A stretch of 11,034 bases of DNA, from assembly GCA_011524805.1 (NCBI GenBank), contig WTJO01000232.1:1-11034 (forward strand), in the 5' to 3' direction. Made by a program: the position numbers and the translations under genes. This document shows positions 1 to 6,678 of the stretch, piece after piece. A model generated the notes under the pieces. It saw only the letters and a list, made by a program, of their open reading frames with translations. It was not told the origin of the DNA and did not search any database. This stretch comes from Alphaproteobacteria bacterium. Its GTDB lineage: Bacteria; Pseudomonadota; Alphaproteobacteria; Puniceispirillales; Puniceispirillaceae. Positions within the stretch are counted from its first letter, which is position 1, and each line of letters starts with the position of its first letter.

Positions 1-1
1 C

Positions 2-253
2 AGATATACCTGTTCAGGGGCAATCGCAGGCCCGCTTGTATCGCTTGATTTGCGTACATTATATTTGCGTGATCTGACTTTTACAGGTTCGACTGTGCTA
101 GGTCCCGAGGTGATGAAAAGAATTATCGGCTATATTGAAACAGGGGCGATAAGACCTGTGCTGGCCGCGAGCTACAAGCTTGAAGAACTGCACACCGCAC
201 AGGAAGCATTCATCGCAAAACAGCATACTGGCAATATTGTGGTTTGCCCGTAA
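2..253 (+). CDS. Zinc-type medium-chain alcohol dehydrogenase/quinone reductase, C-terminal end only
   Basis: This is the last 83 codons of a gene entering from the left edge. The frame is open from base 2, so any start inside the window would be artificial. The translation contains GPLVSLDLRTLYLRDLTFTG, then GYIETGAIRPVLAASYKLEE and a final AQEAFIAKQHTGNIVV. These match the C-terminal part of medium-chain dehydrogenases/quinone reductases: the end of the NAD(P)-binding domain, then the return to the catalytic domain with the usual 'A-EAF--K-H-GKIVL' ending. Such enzymes carry out NAD(P)H-dependent oxidation of alcohols or reduction of quinones and enals. The cofactor- and zinc-binding residues lie outside the window, so substrate and metal content are unknown. 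It converges on the multicopper oxidase gene with about 30 bases between stop codons, so it is not part of the minus-strand operon. Confidence 0.85.
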   Translation, partial: RYTCSGAIAGPLVSLDLRTLYLRDLTFTGSTVLGPEVMKRIIGYIETGAIRPVLAASYKLEELHTAQEAFIAKQHTGNIVVCP

Positions 254-274
254 GCTATATCTGGCCGTAACTCT

Positions 275-298
275 ATATCGGGGCTAGCTGACCGATAT
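275..298. terminator. Small hairpin between convergent genes
   Basis: The 7-base arms ATATCGG (275-281) and CCGATAT (292-298) are perfectly complementary across a 10-base loop that itself contains the palindrome GCTAGC. The hairpin sits just after the dehydrogenase stop and covers the multicopper oxidase stop codon (284-286). Its place between converging genes suggests a bidirectional terminator or 3'-end stabiliser. There is no T-run on either side, so intrinsic termination is doubtful. Confidence 0.3.
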
Positions 299-1678
299 TA
301 CGCCGCCCATGCCTGCGGCGTGATGTTCAAGCATATGGCAATGAAACAGCCATTGCCCCGGATTATCTGCGATGAATATCAGTTCAGCCTTCTCGCCCTG
401 TGCCATTAGATAGGTATCTCGCAGCATCCAGACAGGCTCTGAGGTTATCTCCGAAGAGTTCACCCAGAAATGCTGTCCATGCAGATGAATAGCGTGCGGC
501 CAGCGAGAATCATTATGCACCCTAAGTACAATCTTCTGCATCAGATCGACCTCGGCAAGCAGATTATGATAGCCGCCAACCTCGCCATTAAATGCCCATA
601 ATTTCCGATGTTGCTGCGCTAGCTCGCGCAAGGATAACTCTTCACCTTGAAACATCGCAGAGGACAGATTGCCCATCGCCCCACCCTGCATATGAATATC
701 TATAACTCTGGCATCAGCCATATCCGGACGCGGATACCATGGGCGGGCATCAGGGCGGTTCGGTGCAGGGTTATCCAGTGTGATTTCAGGTCTTAGCATC
801 GCAACATCAAATGGCTGGTCTGAACTCACCTCCTGCAAGGCCTGTGCGCTTTGCAGACTGACCATCACATCCAGCCTCTGTGCAGGGGCAAGAGTTATCC
901 TGTCGGTCATAAAGGCAGTGCAGGGCGCGCCATCTATTGCCACCACTTCGAATTGATTATCCCCTGCCAGCGAGAATGTCATGATACGGGCATTGGCGGC
1001 GTTGATCAGCCTGAGCCTGACAGGCGTGTCTCTGGCTATCTGGATATCTGGTTTGCTTTTGCCATTGATGGTCAGCCAGTTGCCCAGCCTGCCGCCATGT
1101 GACCAGTCATGAAGAGAGCCCATGCTAGCCATGTCAATCTGGTAGTCTGCTGTTAGCCGCCAGTCATCTATCACCAGCACCATATTTGATGCATCTAGCT
1201 GCTCTTCTTCTTCTAGCACAATTAGCGGGCCATACAGACCTCTGGCAACCTGCTCCCATGCCATATTATGGGCATGATACCAGAATGTGCCTGCATCTTT
1301 CAGCGCAAAGCGATAATGAAACCGCTCACCTGGCTCGACATTTGGCTGGGTAAGCTCTGGCACGCCATCCATCTCGTTCAGATTCCTGATACCATGCCAG
1401 TGAATGGTAGATGCCATCTCCAGCCTGTTGATAAATTCAACTTCCAGCATGTCGGATTTTCTGCCAACCAGCAGAGGGCCGGGCGTATTATTGCCATATA
1501 ACAGCAATTCTGTCTGCGGGTTTGCCTGCCCTGCCAGATGCTGTGCGCCCTTTTGTGCGACAAGCTCATAGCGGTTGGCACCCGTACTGGCTGCTCCCAG
1601 CACAGCTATGGAGGGCGCTGGCAACATCATAGATGCCATCGCAAGGCCGGTACCTCTACAAAATTTGCGTCTTTTCAT
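284..1678 (-). CDS. Multicopper oxidase with Tat-like signal peptide
   Basis: A 464-residue three-cupredoxin oxidase that couples four one-electron oxidations of a substrate or metal ion to reduction of O2 to water. All copper motifs are present: HWH at 93-95, HAH at 135-137, H395-x-x-H398-x-H400, and HCH (446-448) followed by H452 and M457. These supply the trinuclear centre and a type 1 site with methionine as axial ligand. The N-terminus KRRKFCRG plus a hydrophobic stretch to about residue 30 resembles a twin-arginine signal, consistent with export of a folded copper protein to the periplasm. It resembles the CueO/bilirubin-oxidase/laccase group; there is no long Met-rich insert as in CueO, so a copper-tolerance role is not shown. 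It lies 133 bases beyond the alpha/beta hydrolase and behind a terminator, so it is probably transcribed on its own. The start is preceded by a weak AGGT ribosome site. Confidence 0.93.
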   Translation of the reverse strand: MKRRKFCRGTGLAMASMMLPAPSIAVLGAASTGANRYELVAQKGAQHLAGQANPQTELLLYGNNTPGPLLVGRKSDMLEVEFINRLEMASTIHWHGIRNLNEMDGVPELTQPNVEPGERFHYRFALKDAGTFWYHAHNMAWEQVARGLYGPLIVLEEEEQLDASNMVLVIDDWRLTADYQIDMASMGSLHDWSHGGRLGNWLTINGKSKPDIQIARDTPVRLRLINAANARIMTFSLAGDNQFEVVAIDGAPCTAFMTDRITLAPAQRLDVMVSLQSAQALQEVSSDQPFDVAMLRPEITLDNPAPNRPDARPWYPRPDMADARVIDIHMQGGAMGNLSSAMFQGEELSLRELAQQHRKLWAFNGEVGGYHNLLAEVDLMQKIVLRVHNDSRWPHAIHLHGQHFWVNSSEITSEPVWMLRDTYLMAQGEKAELIFIADNPGQWLFHCHMLEHHAAGMGGVISVS

Positions 1679-1699
1679 ACTGTCTACCTAGAACATGCC

Positions 1700-1730
1700 A
1701 AAATAAGGTCAAGGATAAACCTTACCGTAA
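1700..1730 (-). promoter_or_regulatory. Possible promoter/operator of the multicopper oxidase gene
   Basis: Inside the 1679-1783 leader region is a dyad TAAGGT (1719-1724 read on the minus strand) and ACCTTA (1704-1709) with a 9-base spacer. On the minus strand a -10-like TATTTT (1705-1700) follows the dyad, and a very poor -35-like TTACGG (1730-1725) precedes it at a 19-base spacing. A dyad filling an over-long spacer is the layout of MerR-family promoters, which in many bacteria control copper genes. The predicted transcript start would leave a leader of about 15 bases. The half-sites are not in the ACCTTCC/GGAAGGT orientation of CueR boxes, so this is only a candidate. Confidence 0.22.
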
Positions 1731-1783
1731 CAGGAGAGAAAAGCAGATTTTTGATATGGGCGGGGGCTTGTTATCCACAGTGC

Positions 1784-1815
1784 AAAAAACTAGACATATC
1801 TGGCTATATCTCTAG
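1784..1815 (-). terminator. Intrinsic terminator at the end of the catabolic operon
   Basis: On the minus strand, CTAGAGATAT (1815-1806) pairs with ATATGTCTAG (1799-1790) with one central mismatch and a 6-base loop, followed directly by six T residues (1789-1784). This is a rho-independent terminator layout. The stem is AU-rich, so its strength is uncertain. It includes the hydrolase stop codon (1814-1812), so translation through the end of that gene would affect folding. It separates the operon from the multicopper oxidase gene. Confidence 0.65.
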
Positions 1816-2537
1816 CTATCTTGGTTCAACCATGCGCGCAGATGATCATAGCTTGCTTCTGGGGCTTCCAGAGGGGGTAGGTGGCCGGCGCCCTCAATTT
1901 CTGCCAGCGTGGCATGCGGGATAAGCTGTTTCATTAGATAATGACGTTCTGGTGGGCATAGCCTGTCTTCTGCGCCATATAATATAAGTGTTGGACAATG
2001 CGCCGAGGCTAGCGTTGCTGTCTGGTCTGGCCGGTCACGCAAGGCACAAGACTGTCTGATAAACACCACCTCACCAAGAGATAGCGCCATATCCATACAT
2101 AAATCCAGAATGGCCTGCTTATGAGGGTTTTCCGCCAGATAAAGCGGCTTCATCTCGTCCATTATCACCTGTTTTAGCAGGCCATTTTGCACATCCTGTA
2201 TCTGCCTGTCTCGTCTGACCAGCCCTTCATTTGTCTCTGCCAGCGGGTTTGTGTCCATTAAGGCCAGCCTGTTAATCCGCTCTGGAGCCTGTGCCAGTAT
2301 TTCCATTGCCACAATCCCGCCCATTGACAGGCCGGCAAGGGCAAATGAAGCTGGTGCCTCGGCAATTATATTATGTGCTAGCCCCTCTATTGTGTCTGCT
2401 GTGTCCAGAACAGGCACAATCACCTCCACCTTATCTTCAAATTCATGACAAAGGCGTGTTATCTGTGTGGCAAATAGCCGGTCATCACACATCATGCCCG
2501 GCAGCAATATCAGTGAATTTGGTCTAGCTGGCAGCAT
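1812..2537 (-). CDS. Alpha/beta-hydrolase fold protein
   Basis: A 241-residue soluble serine hydrolase from the chosen start (MLPARPNS). The family signature is complete: oxyanion-hole segment LLPGMMCDDRLF near residues 11-22, nucleophile elbow GLSMGG with Ser71, acid in YGAED with Asp191, and catalytic His219 in GAGHLPPLEAPE. The cap region spans roughly residues 100-170. Such enzymes cleave esters, lactones, thioesters or C-C bonds; the substrate is not readable here. The open frame continues upstream to 2600, but those extra codons run inside the preceding MetE-like gene and do not look like protein of this family. The start at 2537 lies 14 bases after that gene's stop and begins right before the first beta strand. 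No clear Shine-Dalgarno is seen, so translational coupling is likely. It is the last gene before the terminator. Confidence 0.9.
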   Translation of the reverse strand: MLPARPNSLILLPGMMCDDRLFATQITRLCHEFEDKVEVIVPVLDTADTIEGLAHNIIAEAPASFALAGLSMGGIVAMEILAQAPERINRLALMDTNPLAETNEGLVRRDRQIQDVQNGLLKQVIMDEMKPLYLAENPHKQAILDLCMDMALSLGEVVFIRQSCALRDRPDQTATLASAHCPTLILYGAEDRLCPPERHYLMKQLIPHATLAEIEGAGHLPPLEAPEASYDHLRAWLNQDS

Positions 2538-2551
2538 TGATATTCTGCATA

Positions 2552-3676
2552 TCAGGCAGCGCGGTCTGCGCCATCCCGAAGCACAGCCAGCTTTGCCCAT
2601 GCAATTTCAGGATCAACTGCACCAAAGCCTGCAAAGGTGCCAAATCCGCAATCTGTCCCTGCCATAATGCGATTTGCCCCGAAAATAGCTGTAAACCGTT
2701 CCAGCCTCTGGGCAACGAGTTCGGGATGTTCGACAAAATTGGTAGTGCTGTCCAGAACGCCCGGAATAAGCACTTTGTCATCAGGCACCTCATCTGCCCT
2801 GTCTCTGAAGACTGTCCATTCATGGGCATGGCGCGGGTTGGATGTTTCAAACAGTATATAGCCGGCATGGGTATTCATCAGGGTTGAGAAAACCTTATCC
2901 ATGGAAATATCACAGACATGCGGACCTTCATAATTACCCCAGCAAATATGGATTCTAATTCTATCCTTTGGCAGCCCTTCAACAGCATTATTCAGGGCGG
3001 CGACATGGCTATCTGCAATCTTCACAAATTCATCGTCACTCATCTCGGGAAACAGCATATGGCGGGATAGTGCCAGATCAGGGCAATCTAGCTGAAGATC
3101 AAGCCCGGCATCGATAATCGCTTTATATTCTGCTTTCATCACCTCGGACAGCGCATCAAGATAATGCTGGCGGCTAGGGTAGTGGTCATTTTGCAGAAAT
3201 AGCGAGATGACACCAGGCGAGGCAGCATTCATAAAGCCGTGCGCAACCCCGTGACGCATCATAGCAGTTTTCAGATTGGCAATATCTTTATCAAGCTCAC
3301 CATTATCTAGTGGTATTATTTCGCCAGTACACATAGGGCGTGCATAGCTTGGCGTGCCGCCGCTATCTGCAAGACGCTGAAGAAAAGACGGGAATAATTT
3401 CAAATCGGCAGGGGCATTTCGGGGGCTGTCACCTGAAAAGCCTGAATATCTGTCTTTGACATAGGTTGCGTAGGATATTTTCGATGTCTCGCCGTCACTC
3501 ACAACATCAATGCCGGCCTCTTTCTGGCGGCTGACCAGCATATCAACATGCTCTGTCATGGTTTCGTCAAACAGGGTCTGGTCTGGTGTCTTGCCCTGTT
3601 CTTTTGCAAATAGCAGATCAGTTACCGCCTGTGAACGAGGCAGTGAGCCTACATGTGTTGTCTTGATTATCGTCAT
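2552..3676 (-). CDS. MetE catalytic-domain-like zinc methyltransferase (cobalamin-independent methionine synthase II family)
   Basis: A 374-residue protein covering only the C-terminal catalytic barrel of MetE, whose full-length form is about 750 residues. It opens with THVGSLPR and has SDGE (60-63), DCPDLALSRH (198-206), HICWGNYEGPH (243-253), LFETSNPRHAHEW, a strand VLIPGVLDS and AGTDCGFGTF. The expected zinc set is visible: His243, Cys245, Glu277 and Cys343, corresponding to the MetE site that activates a thiol. The inferred reaction is methyl transfer from a donor to a thiol, or a related zinc-thiolate alkyl transfer as in epoxyalkane:coenzyme M transferases; the donor is unknown. The start at 3676 begins the conserved N-terminal strand, lies 4 bases past the cupin stop and has AAGGA at the right distance. 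A longer frame to 3718 would overlap the cupin gene. Its place among catabolic genes argues against simple housekeeping methionine synthesis. Confidence 0.87.
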   Translation of the reverse strand: MTIIKTTHVGSLPRSQAVTDLLFAKEQGKTPDQTLFDETMTEHVDMLVSRQKEAGIDVVSDGETSKISYATYVKDRYSGFSGDSPRNAPADLKLFPSFLQRLADSGGTPSYARPMCTGEIIPLDNGELDKDIANLKTAMMRHGVAHGFMNAASPGVISLFLQNDHYPSRQHYLDALSEVMKAEYKAIIDAGLDLQLDCPDLALSRHMLFPEMSDDEFVKIADSHVAALNNAVEGLPKDRIRIHICWGNYEGPHVCDISMDKVFSTLMNTHAGYILFETSNPRHAHEWTVFRDRADEVPDDKVLIPGVLDSTTNFVEHPELVAQRLERFTAIFGANRIMAGTDCGFGTFAGFGAVDPEIAWAKLAVLRDGADRAA

Positions 3677-3680
3677 AATT

Positions 3681-4640
3681 TCATTCCTTTTCCCACCAGC
3701 TAGGTCCTGCCGGATCATCAGTATTGCGAATACGATACAGTCCAGCCTCGCCAGACATGGCGGGTGCCAGCCGATAGGCTGTATCAGGCTGGATCAACGC
3801 AGTATCACCCGGATTAAGACGGTAATCCTGCCCCTCACATAATAGCTGCCAATATCCCCTGACAGGCATTAGTACATCAAAACATTGCTGCTTTTGGTCT
3901 GTCGATAGGGTGTGATGAGACAGAAACTCGGCTGTGAAACCGGGTCTGTCAAAAATAAGGCCATGTTCACCAATGACCTCGACAGCGCTGTCTTTTGATA
4001 GAGCCAGCAGGTCAAGATAACGCGCTACCCATCGAGGTACCACATCGCTGGTCGCCGGTTCTGCCATCAGCGCCAGAGTGTCATCATCCATCACCGCCAT
4101 AGGTGATATGCCCTCTGGCAGTCGCTGGCCCTGTTTGCTGTCATATAAGGTGCCATTTTCGCCAAGTACCAAGCCATGCGCCTGTGCCTCTTCAATGACC
4201 TGAGGTGCCCAGATAACACCACCACCAGCATCATCTCCGCCAAGTACCGCCATGATCATCCCGTAGTCGGTGCCGATATTCTCAAAGCCTCTGAACATGC
4301 CTGTTGGGATATTGAAAATGTCACCTGCTTCCAGAATAACCTCGCCTGTATCTCCCCAGCGTCCCCAGAAAAAACGCCATCGTCCGGAAAGCACAAAAAA
4401 CACTTCGGCTGTCCTGTGGGTATGAAGCGAGTTACGGCATCTTGGTGGCTGACCTGCCGCACCTATATTAAAGCCGGGCGTTTCCTTAATATGTACATGC
4501 TGGTCTGCTGATTCTGATACACCGCCGCCAATAATGGTGAAATTTTCCTTTTTATCGGAACCGGGGGTATGCGCATCAATAAAGGCAGTCCGACACGGCA
4601 CAAGCTCGCCATATCTGACAATTTGTAGGTGCTCGGTCAT
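3681..4640 (-). CDS. Two-domain cupin protein with incomplete metal site
   Basis: A 319-residue cytosolic protein with two cupin folds. The first (about 65-135) has motif 1 as LHTHRTAEVFFVLSG, giving His73, His75 and Glu79, and motif 2 as GDIFNIPTGMFRGFEN (106-121). At the fourth metal-ligand position, where cupins carry His, this protein has Arg117. The second domain (about 235-305) keeps the fold pattern, with GYWQLLCEG and LNPGDTALIQPDTAY, but has no His-x-His pair in the expected place. Cupins serve as dioxygenases, isomerases, lyases or ligand-binding proteins. The loss of the motif 2 His and the blank second domain suggest either a three-ligand metal site or a binding role; gentisate-dioxygenase-like bicupins are the nearest architecture, but I cannot assign the reaction. 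Its ATG overlaps the preceding stop (ATGA, 4640-4637), and AGGAG at 4647-4651 is well spaced. Confidence 0.85.
   Translation of the reverse strand: MTEHLQIVRYGELVPCRTAFIDAHTPGSDKKENFTIIGGGVSESADQHVHIKETPGFNIGAAGQPPRCRNSLHTHRTAEVFFVLSGRWRFFWGRWGDTGEVILEAGDIFNIPTGMFRGFENIGTDYGMIMAVLGGDDAGGGVIWAPQVIEEAQAHGLVLGENGTLYDSKQGQRLPEGISPMAVMDDDTLALMAEPATSDVVPRWVARYLDLLALSKDSAVEVIGEHGLIFDRPGFTAEFLSHHTLSTDQKQQCFDVLMPVRGYWQLLCEGQDYRLNPGDTALIQPDTAYRLAPAMSGEAGLYRIRNTDDPAGPSWWEKE
3685..3689 (-). promoter_or_regulatory. Ribosome binding site deciding the MetE-like start
   Basis: AAGGA on the minus strand ends 8 bases before the ATG at 3676 and lies within the last codons of the cupin gene. It supports the start at 3676 over the ATG at 3718. 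Confidence 0.7.
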
Positions 4641-5614
4641 GATATGCTCCTGTTTCCAAGATGGATTTGCTTCCAGATTGCGACATCATCAAACAGCGTA
4701 TATTCGCGCCTTAGCCCCCACGGCCCAAATTCGGCATGGGTAATGCCCATAACATAAATCGGTGCGCCAGACGGGGCACCAAACCGTCCTGTTCCGCCAT
4801 GGATGGCTGATAGCGACCATCTGATGGCGGCACGGGGCGACATCATTGGCTCTTCCATGCCTATCTGATGATGGATAGTGAAGCTGATATCCCCAAGGCT
4901 GGCAATAAATGCCTGCCAGAATGACTCAATCTCTTCATAGCCTGTTGCTGTCTGGAATAGCGGATAATATCCTGTGGCGGCTCTGTCATACTGGCTTCGG
5001 ATCGCGCTTATATTGCCGTTGACAAGCTGGCGCAAAATATCTGCAAGCACTTCGCCCCACTGATTATCATTGCCTGTACCCTGATAGGGGCCAGCAACAT
5101 CTATCGCATCTGAGAAAGGCTTGACACAATTTTCAGCCCCGCCTTCATCTGTAATGAGCTGGCGGGCATAGTTGCTAACATTCCAGCCAAGCTGCTGGAT
5201 TATCGCGCCCTGATCCCGTACCAGCCATTCATCATTAATCTGGTTGTTGATCGCGTGGCAATCAGCAATGACGCGATATTTCAACATCTTTCCAGACGCT
5301 TTGCCATAAATACCATCTTTCAGATGGGTAGCCGTTGACAATATCCTGTGAGATGACAGCATTCCTGCGTCTGGATTGCCAGACCAGATCACATCTTCGC
5401 CCAGAAGCTGCCTGTCAGGAAATTCGTCAAGGGTTGCGTAGGTTGCGTCAATCACCGCCTTATTGCCAATCACAACAGATGAAGGCGAGCGCACAACGAT
5501 ATCCTCACTATAATAATGATGAAGTGTCTCTACCTGTTTTTCTTCCCAGATTTCATGGGTGATGCCTAGAATATAATCGGGAAAGCTGGTGAATTTGCTG
5601 TTAAAACCCTTCAT
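4637..5614 (-). CDS. Two-domain SnoaL/NTF2-like protein (second double-domain copy)
   Basis: A 325-residue protein built from two NTF2-like domains, roughly 10-150 and 185-320. Each ends in the family pattern of a glycine-rich turn, a long strand pair, and an ending like W--V-DQGAIIQQLGWNV in domain 1 and REYTLFDDVAIWKQIHLGN in domain 2. The SnoaL group includes polyketide cyclases, ester cyclases and dehydratase-like enzymes that use a cone-shaped pocket for acid-base catalysis; others only bind ligands. The catalytic residues are not assignable by eye. Cys119 and Cys163 are its only cysteines. The ATG overlaps the LacI stop (ATGA, 5614-5611), and AAGGA at 5621-5625 fits the start. It shares no near-identical stretch with the other two SnoaL-like proteins, so the copies are old paralogues. 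Confidence 0.82.
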   Translation of the reverse strand: MKGFNSKFTSFPDYILGITHEIWEEKQVETLHHYYSEDIVVRSPSSVVIGNKAVIDATYATLDEFPDRQLLGEDVIWSGNPDAGMLSSHRILSTATHLKDGIYGKASGKMLKYRVIADCHAINNQINDEWLVRDQGAIIQQLGWNVSNYARQLITDEGGAENCVKPFSDAIDVAGPYQGTGNDNQWGEVLADILRQLVNGNISAIRSQYDRAATGYYPLFQTATGYEEIESFWQAFIASLGDISFTIHHQIGMEEPMMSPRAAIRWSLSAIHGGTGRFGAPSGAPIYVMGITHAEFGPWGLRREYTLFDDVAIWKQIHLGNRSIS

Positions 5615-6678
5615 CTGATATCCTTTGCCTTTGTGCTTGAGCCTCTGATCTTCAGACTGCCTTCAATGGTAATTTGCTGGGGAGTTTTATCTTCTGTCTC
5701 AATATGCCGCATCAGCAGGCTGACCGTATTATCCACCATATCATCAGCTGGCTGGCTGAAGCTTGTCAGATCATAGCTAAGCCAGCTTGCAGGCGGAATA
5801 TCATCATATCCCACAATGGCAATATCCTCAGGCACCCGCAGGCCTTCCTCGTGACGTAGAACATCCATTACAACTAGCGCCATTGCATCATTTGCAACAA
5901 ATAGCGCCTCTGGTCGCCGAGGGGCGGCAATAAGCATTTTTGCGGCCTCATATGCTTGCTGATGGCGAAAATTACCAACCGCACGAAAGCACAGATCAAA
6001 GCCATTTTGTGACAGCATATCCCTGAAACCGGCCTCTCTATCACGTTGTGTTGATGCCCCTTCCCAGCCGGCAATATAGCCAAAATGCCGATAGCCTTGG
6101 GTGATCAGATGACGCGCAATCTCGACACCGCCTGAAAAATTATCTGTTGTAACAGATGAAAAACTTGTACGTTCCTGAACTCTGTTGAATTGTACAACAT
6201 GAATGCCGGCAGACTGACATCTATCGGCCAGCTCAGAGGATAGCGCAACAGAGGCAGTTACAATTGCATCAACCTGATATTCCAGAATTTCCTCAACCAC
6301 ATTATCAACATTTTCCGCTGTCTGGTCGGCCATGAATATCAGCACATGATATCCTTTTTGCTGAAGTGCCTTGGACAGTTTTTCAAGCACGTCAGGATAG
6401 AAGTAATTATCAAGATAGGCTACCACCAGCCCGACAATGAAGGATTTGCCTGTCAGTAACGAGCGCGCCAGCCGGTTAGGACGATAGCCAAGCATCTCTG
6501 CTGCCTGCCTTACTTTGGCAGCTGTTTTTGCCGATGCTGAGGCGCCGTCTGTGAATACACGGCTGACCGCAGACTGGCTTACACCCGCCAGTCGCGCAAC
6601 ATCTGCCGAGGTGACTCTGCCATATTGTCCGTGTTTGCTGGCAGATAGAATAGAGGCCTGTCTGTCTATTGGATTCAT
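5611..6678 (-). CDS. LacI-family transcriptional regulator
   Basis: A 355-residue DNA-binding repressor. Residues 22-41 form the helix-turn-helix (VTSADVARLAGVSQSAVSRV), followed by the hinge helix in YRPNRLARSL (65-74). The remainder is a periplasmic-binding-protein-like effector domain, with IVGLVVAYLDNYFYP at the first strand, dimer-interface and effector regions around FVANDAMALVV (260-270), and IAIVGYDDIP (287-295). It is full length; an N-terminal extension of about 20 residues precedes the usual beginning. The start overlaps the preceding stop by one base (TAATG), and an ideal AGGAGG lies 7 bases upstream, stronger than any other site in the operon. Being inside the transporter/enzyme operon, it most likely autoregulates the locus and senses the imported compound or an early intermediate. 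The operator is probably upstream of the binding-protein gene, outside the window. Confidence 0.95.
   Translation of the reverse strand: MNPIDRQASILSASKHGQYGRVTSADVARLAGVSQSAVSRVFTDGASASAKTAAKVRQAAEMLGYRPNRLARSLLTGKSFIVGLVVAYLDNYFYPDVLEKLSKALQQKGYHVLIFMADQTAENVDNVVEEILEYQVDAIVTASVALSSELADRCQSAGIHVVQFNRVQERTSFSSVTTDNFSGGVEIARHLITQGYRHFGYIAGWEGASTQRDREAGFRDMLSQNGFDLCFRAVGNFRHQQAYEAAKMLIAAPRRPEALFVANDAMALVVMDVLRHEEGLRVPEDIAIVGYDDIPPASWLSYDLTSFSQPADDMVDNTVSLLMRHIETEDKTPQQITIEGSLKIRGSSTKAKDIR

Noticed and set aside
1685..1712. TTGACC followed by TAGGTA as a sigma-70 promoter for the multicopper oxidase
   Set aside because: The -35 is good but the -10 is poor, and transcription would begin at or within the start codon, leaving no room for the ribosome site.
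1538..1924. 128-codon plus-strand open frame crossing the intergenic region before the multicopper oxidase
   Set aside because: Covers the ends of two convincing minus-strand genes, the terminator and the leader; the product is low in recognisable structure and has no ribosome site.
2538..2600. Upstream extension of the alpha/beta hydrolase to 2600
   Set aside because: The extra 21 residues are a frame-shifted reading of the MetE-like C-terminus; the family's first strand begins right after the ATG at 2537.
2524..2868. Minus-strand 114-codon and plus-strand 116-codon open frames over the end of the MetE-like gene
   Set aside because: Both are out-of-frame shadows of a conserved catalytic region and carry no family signature.
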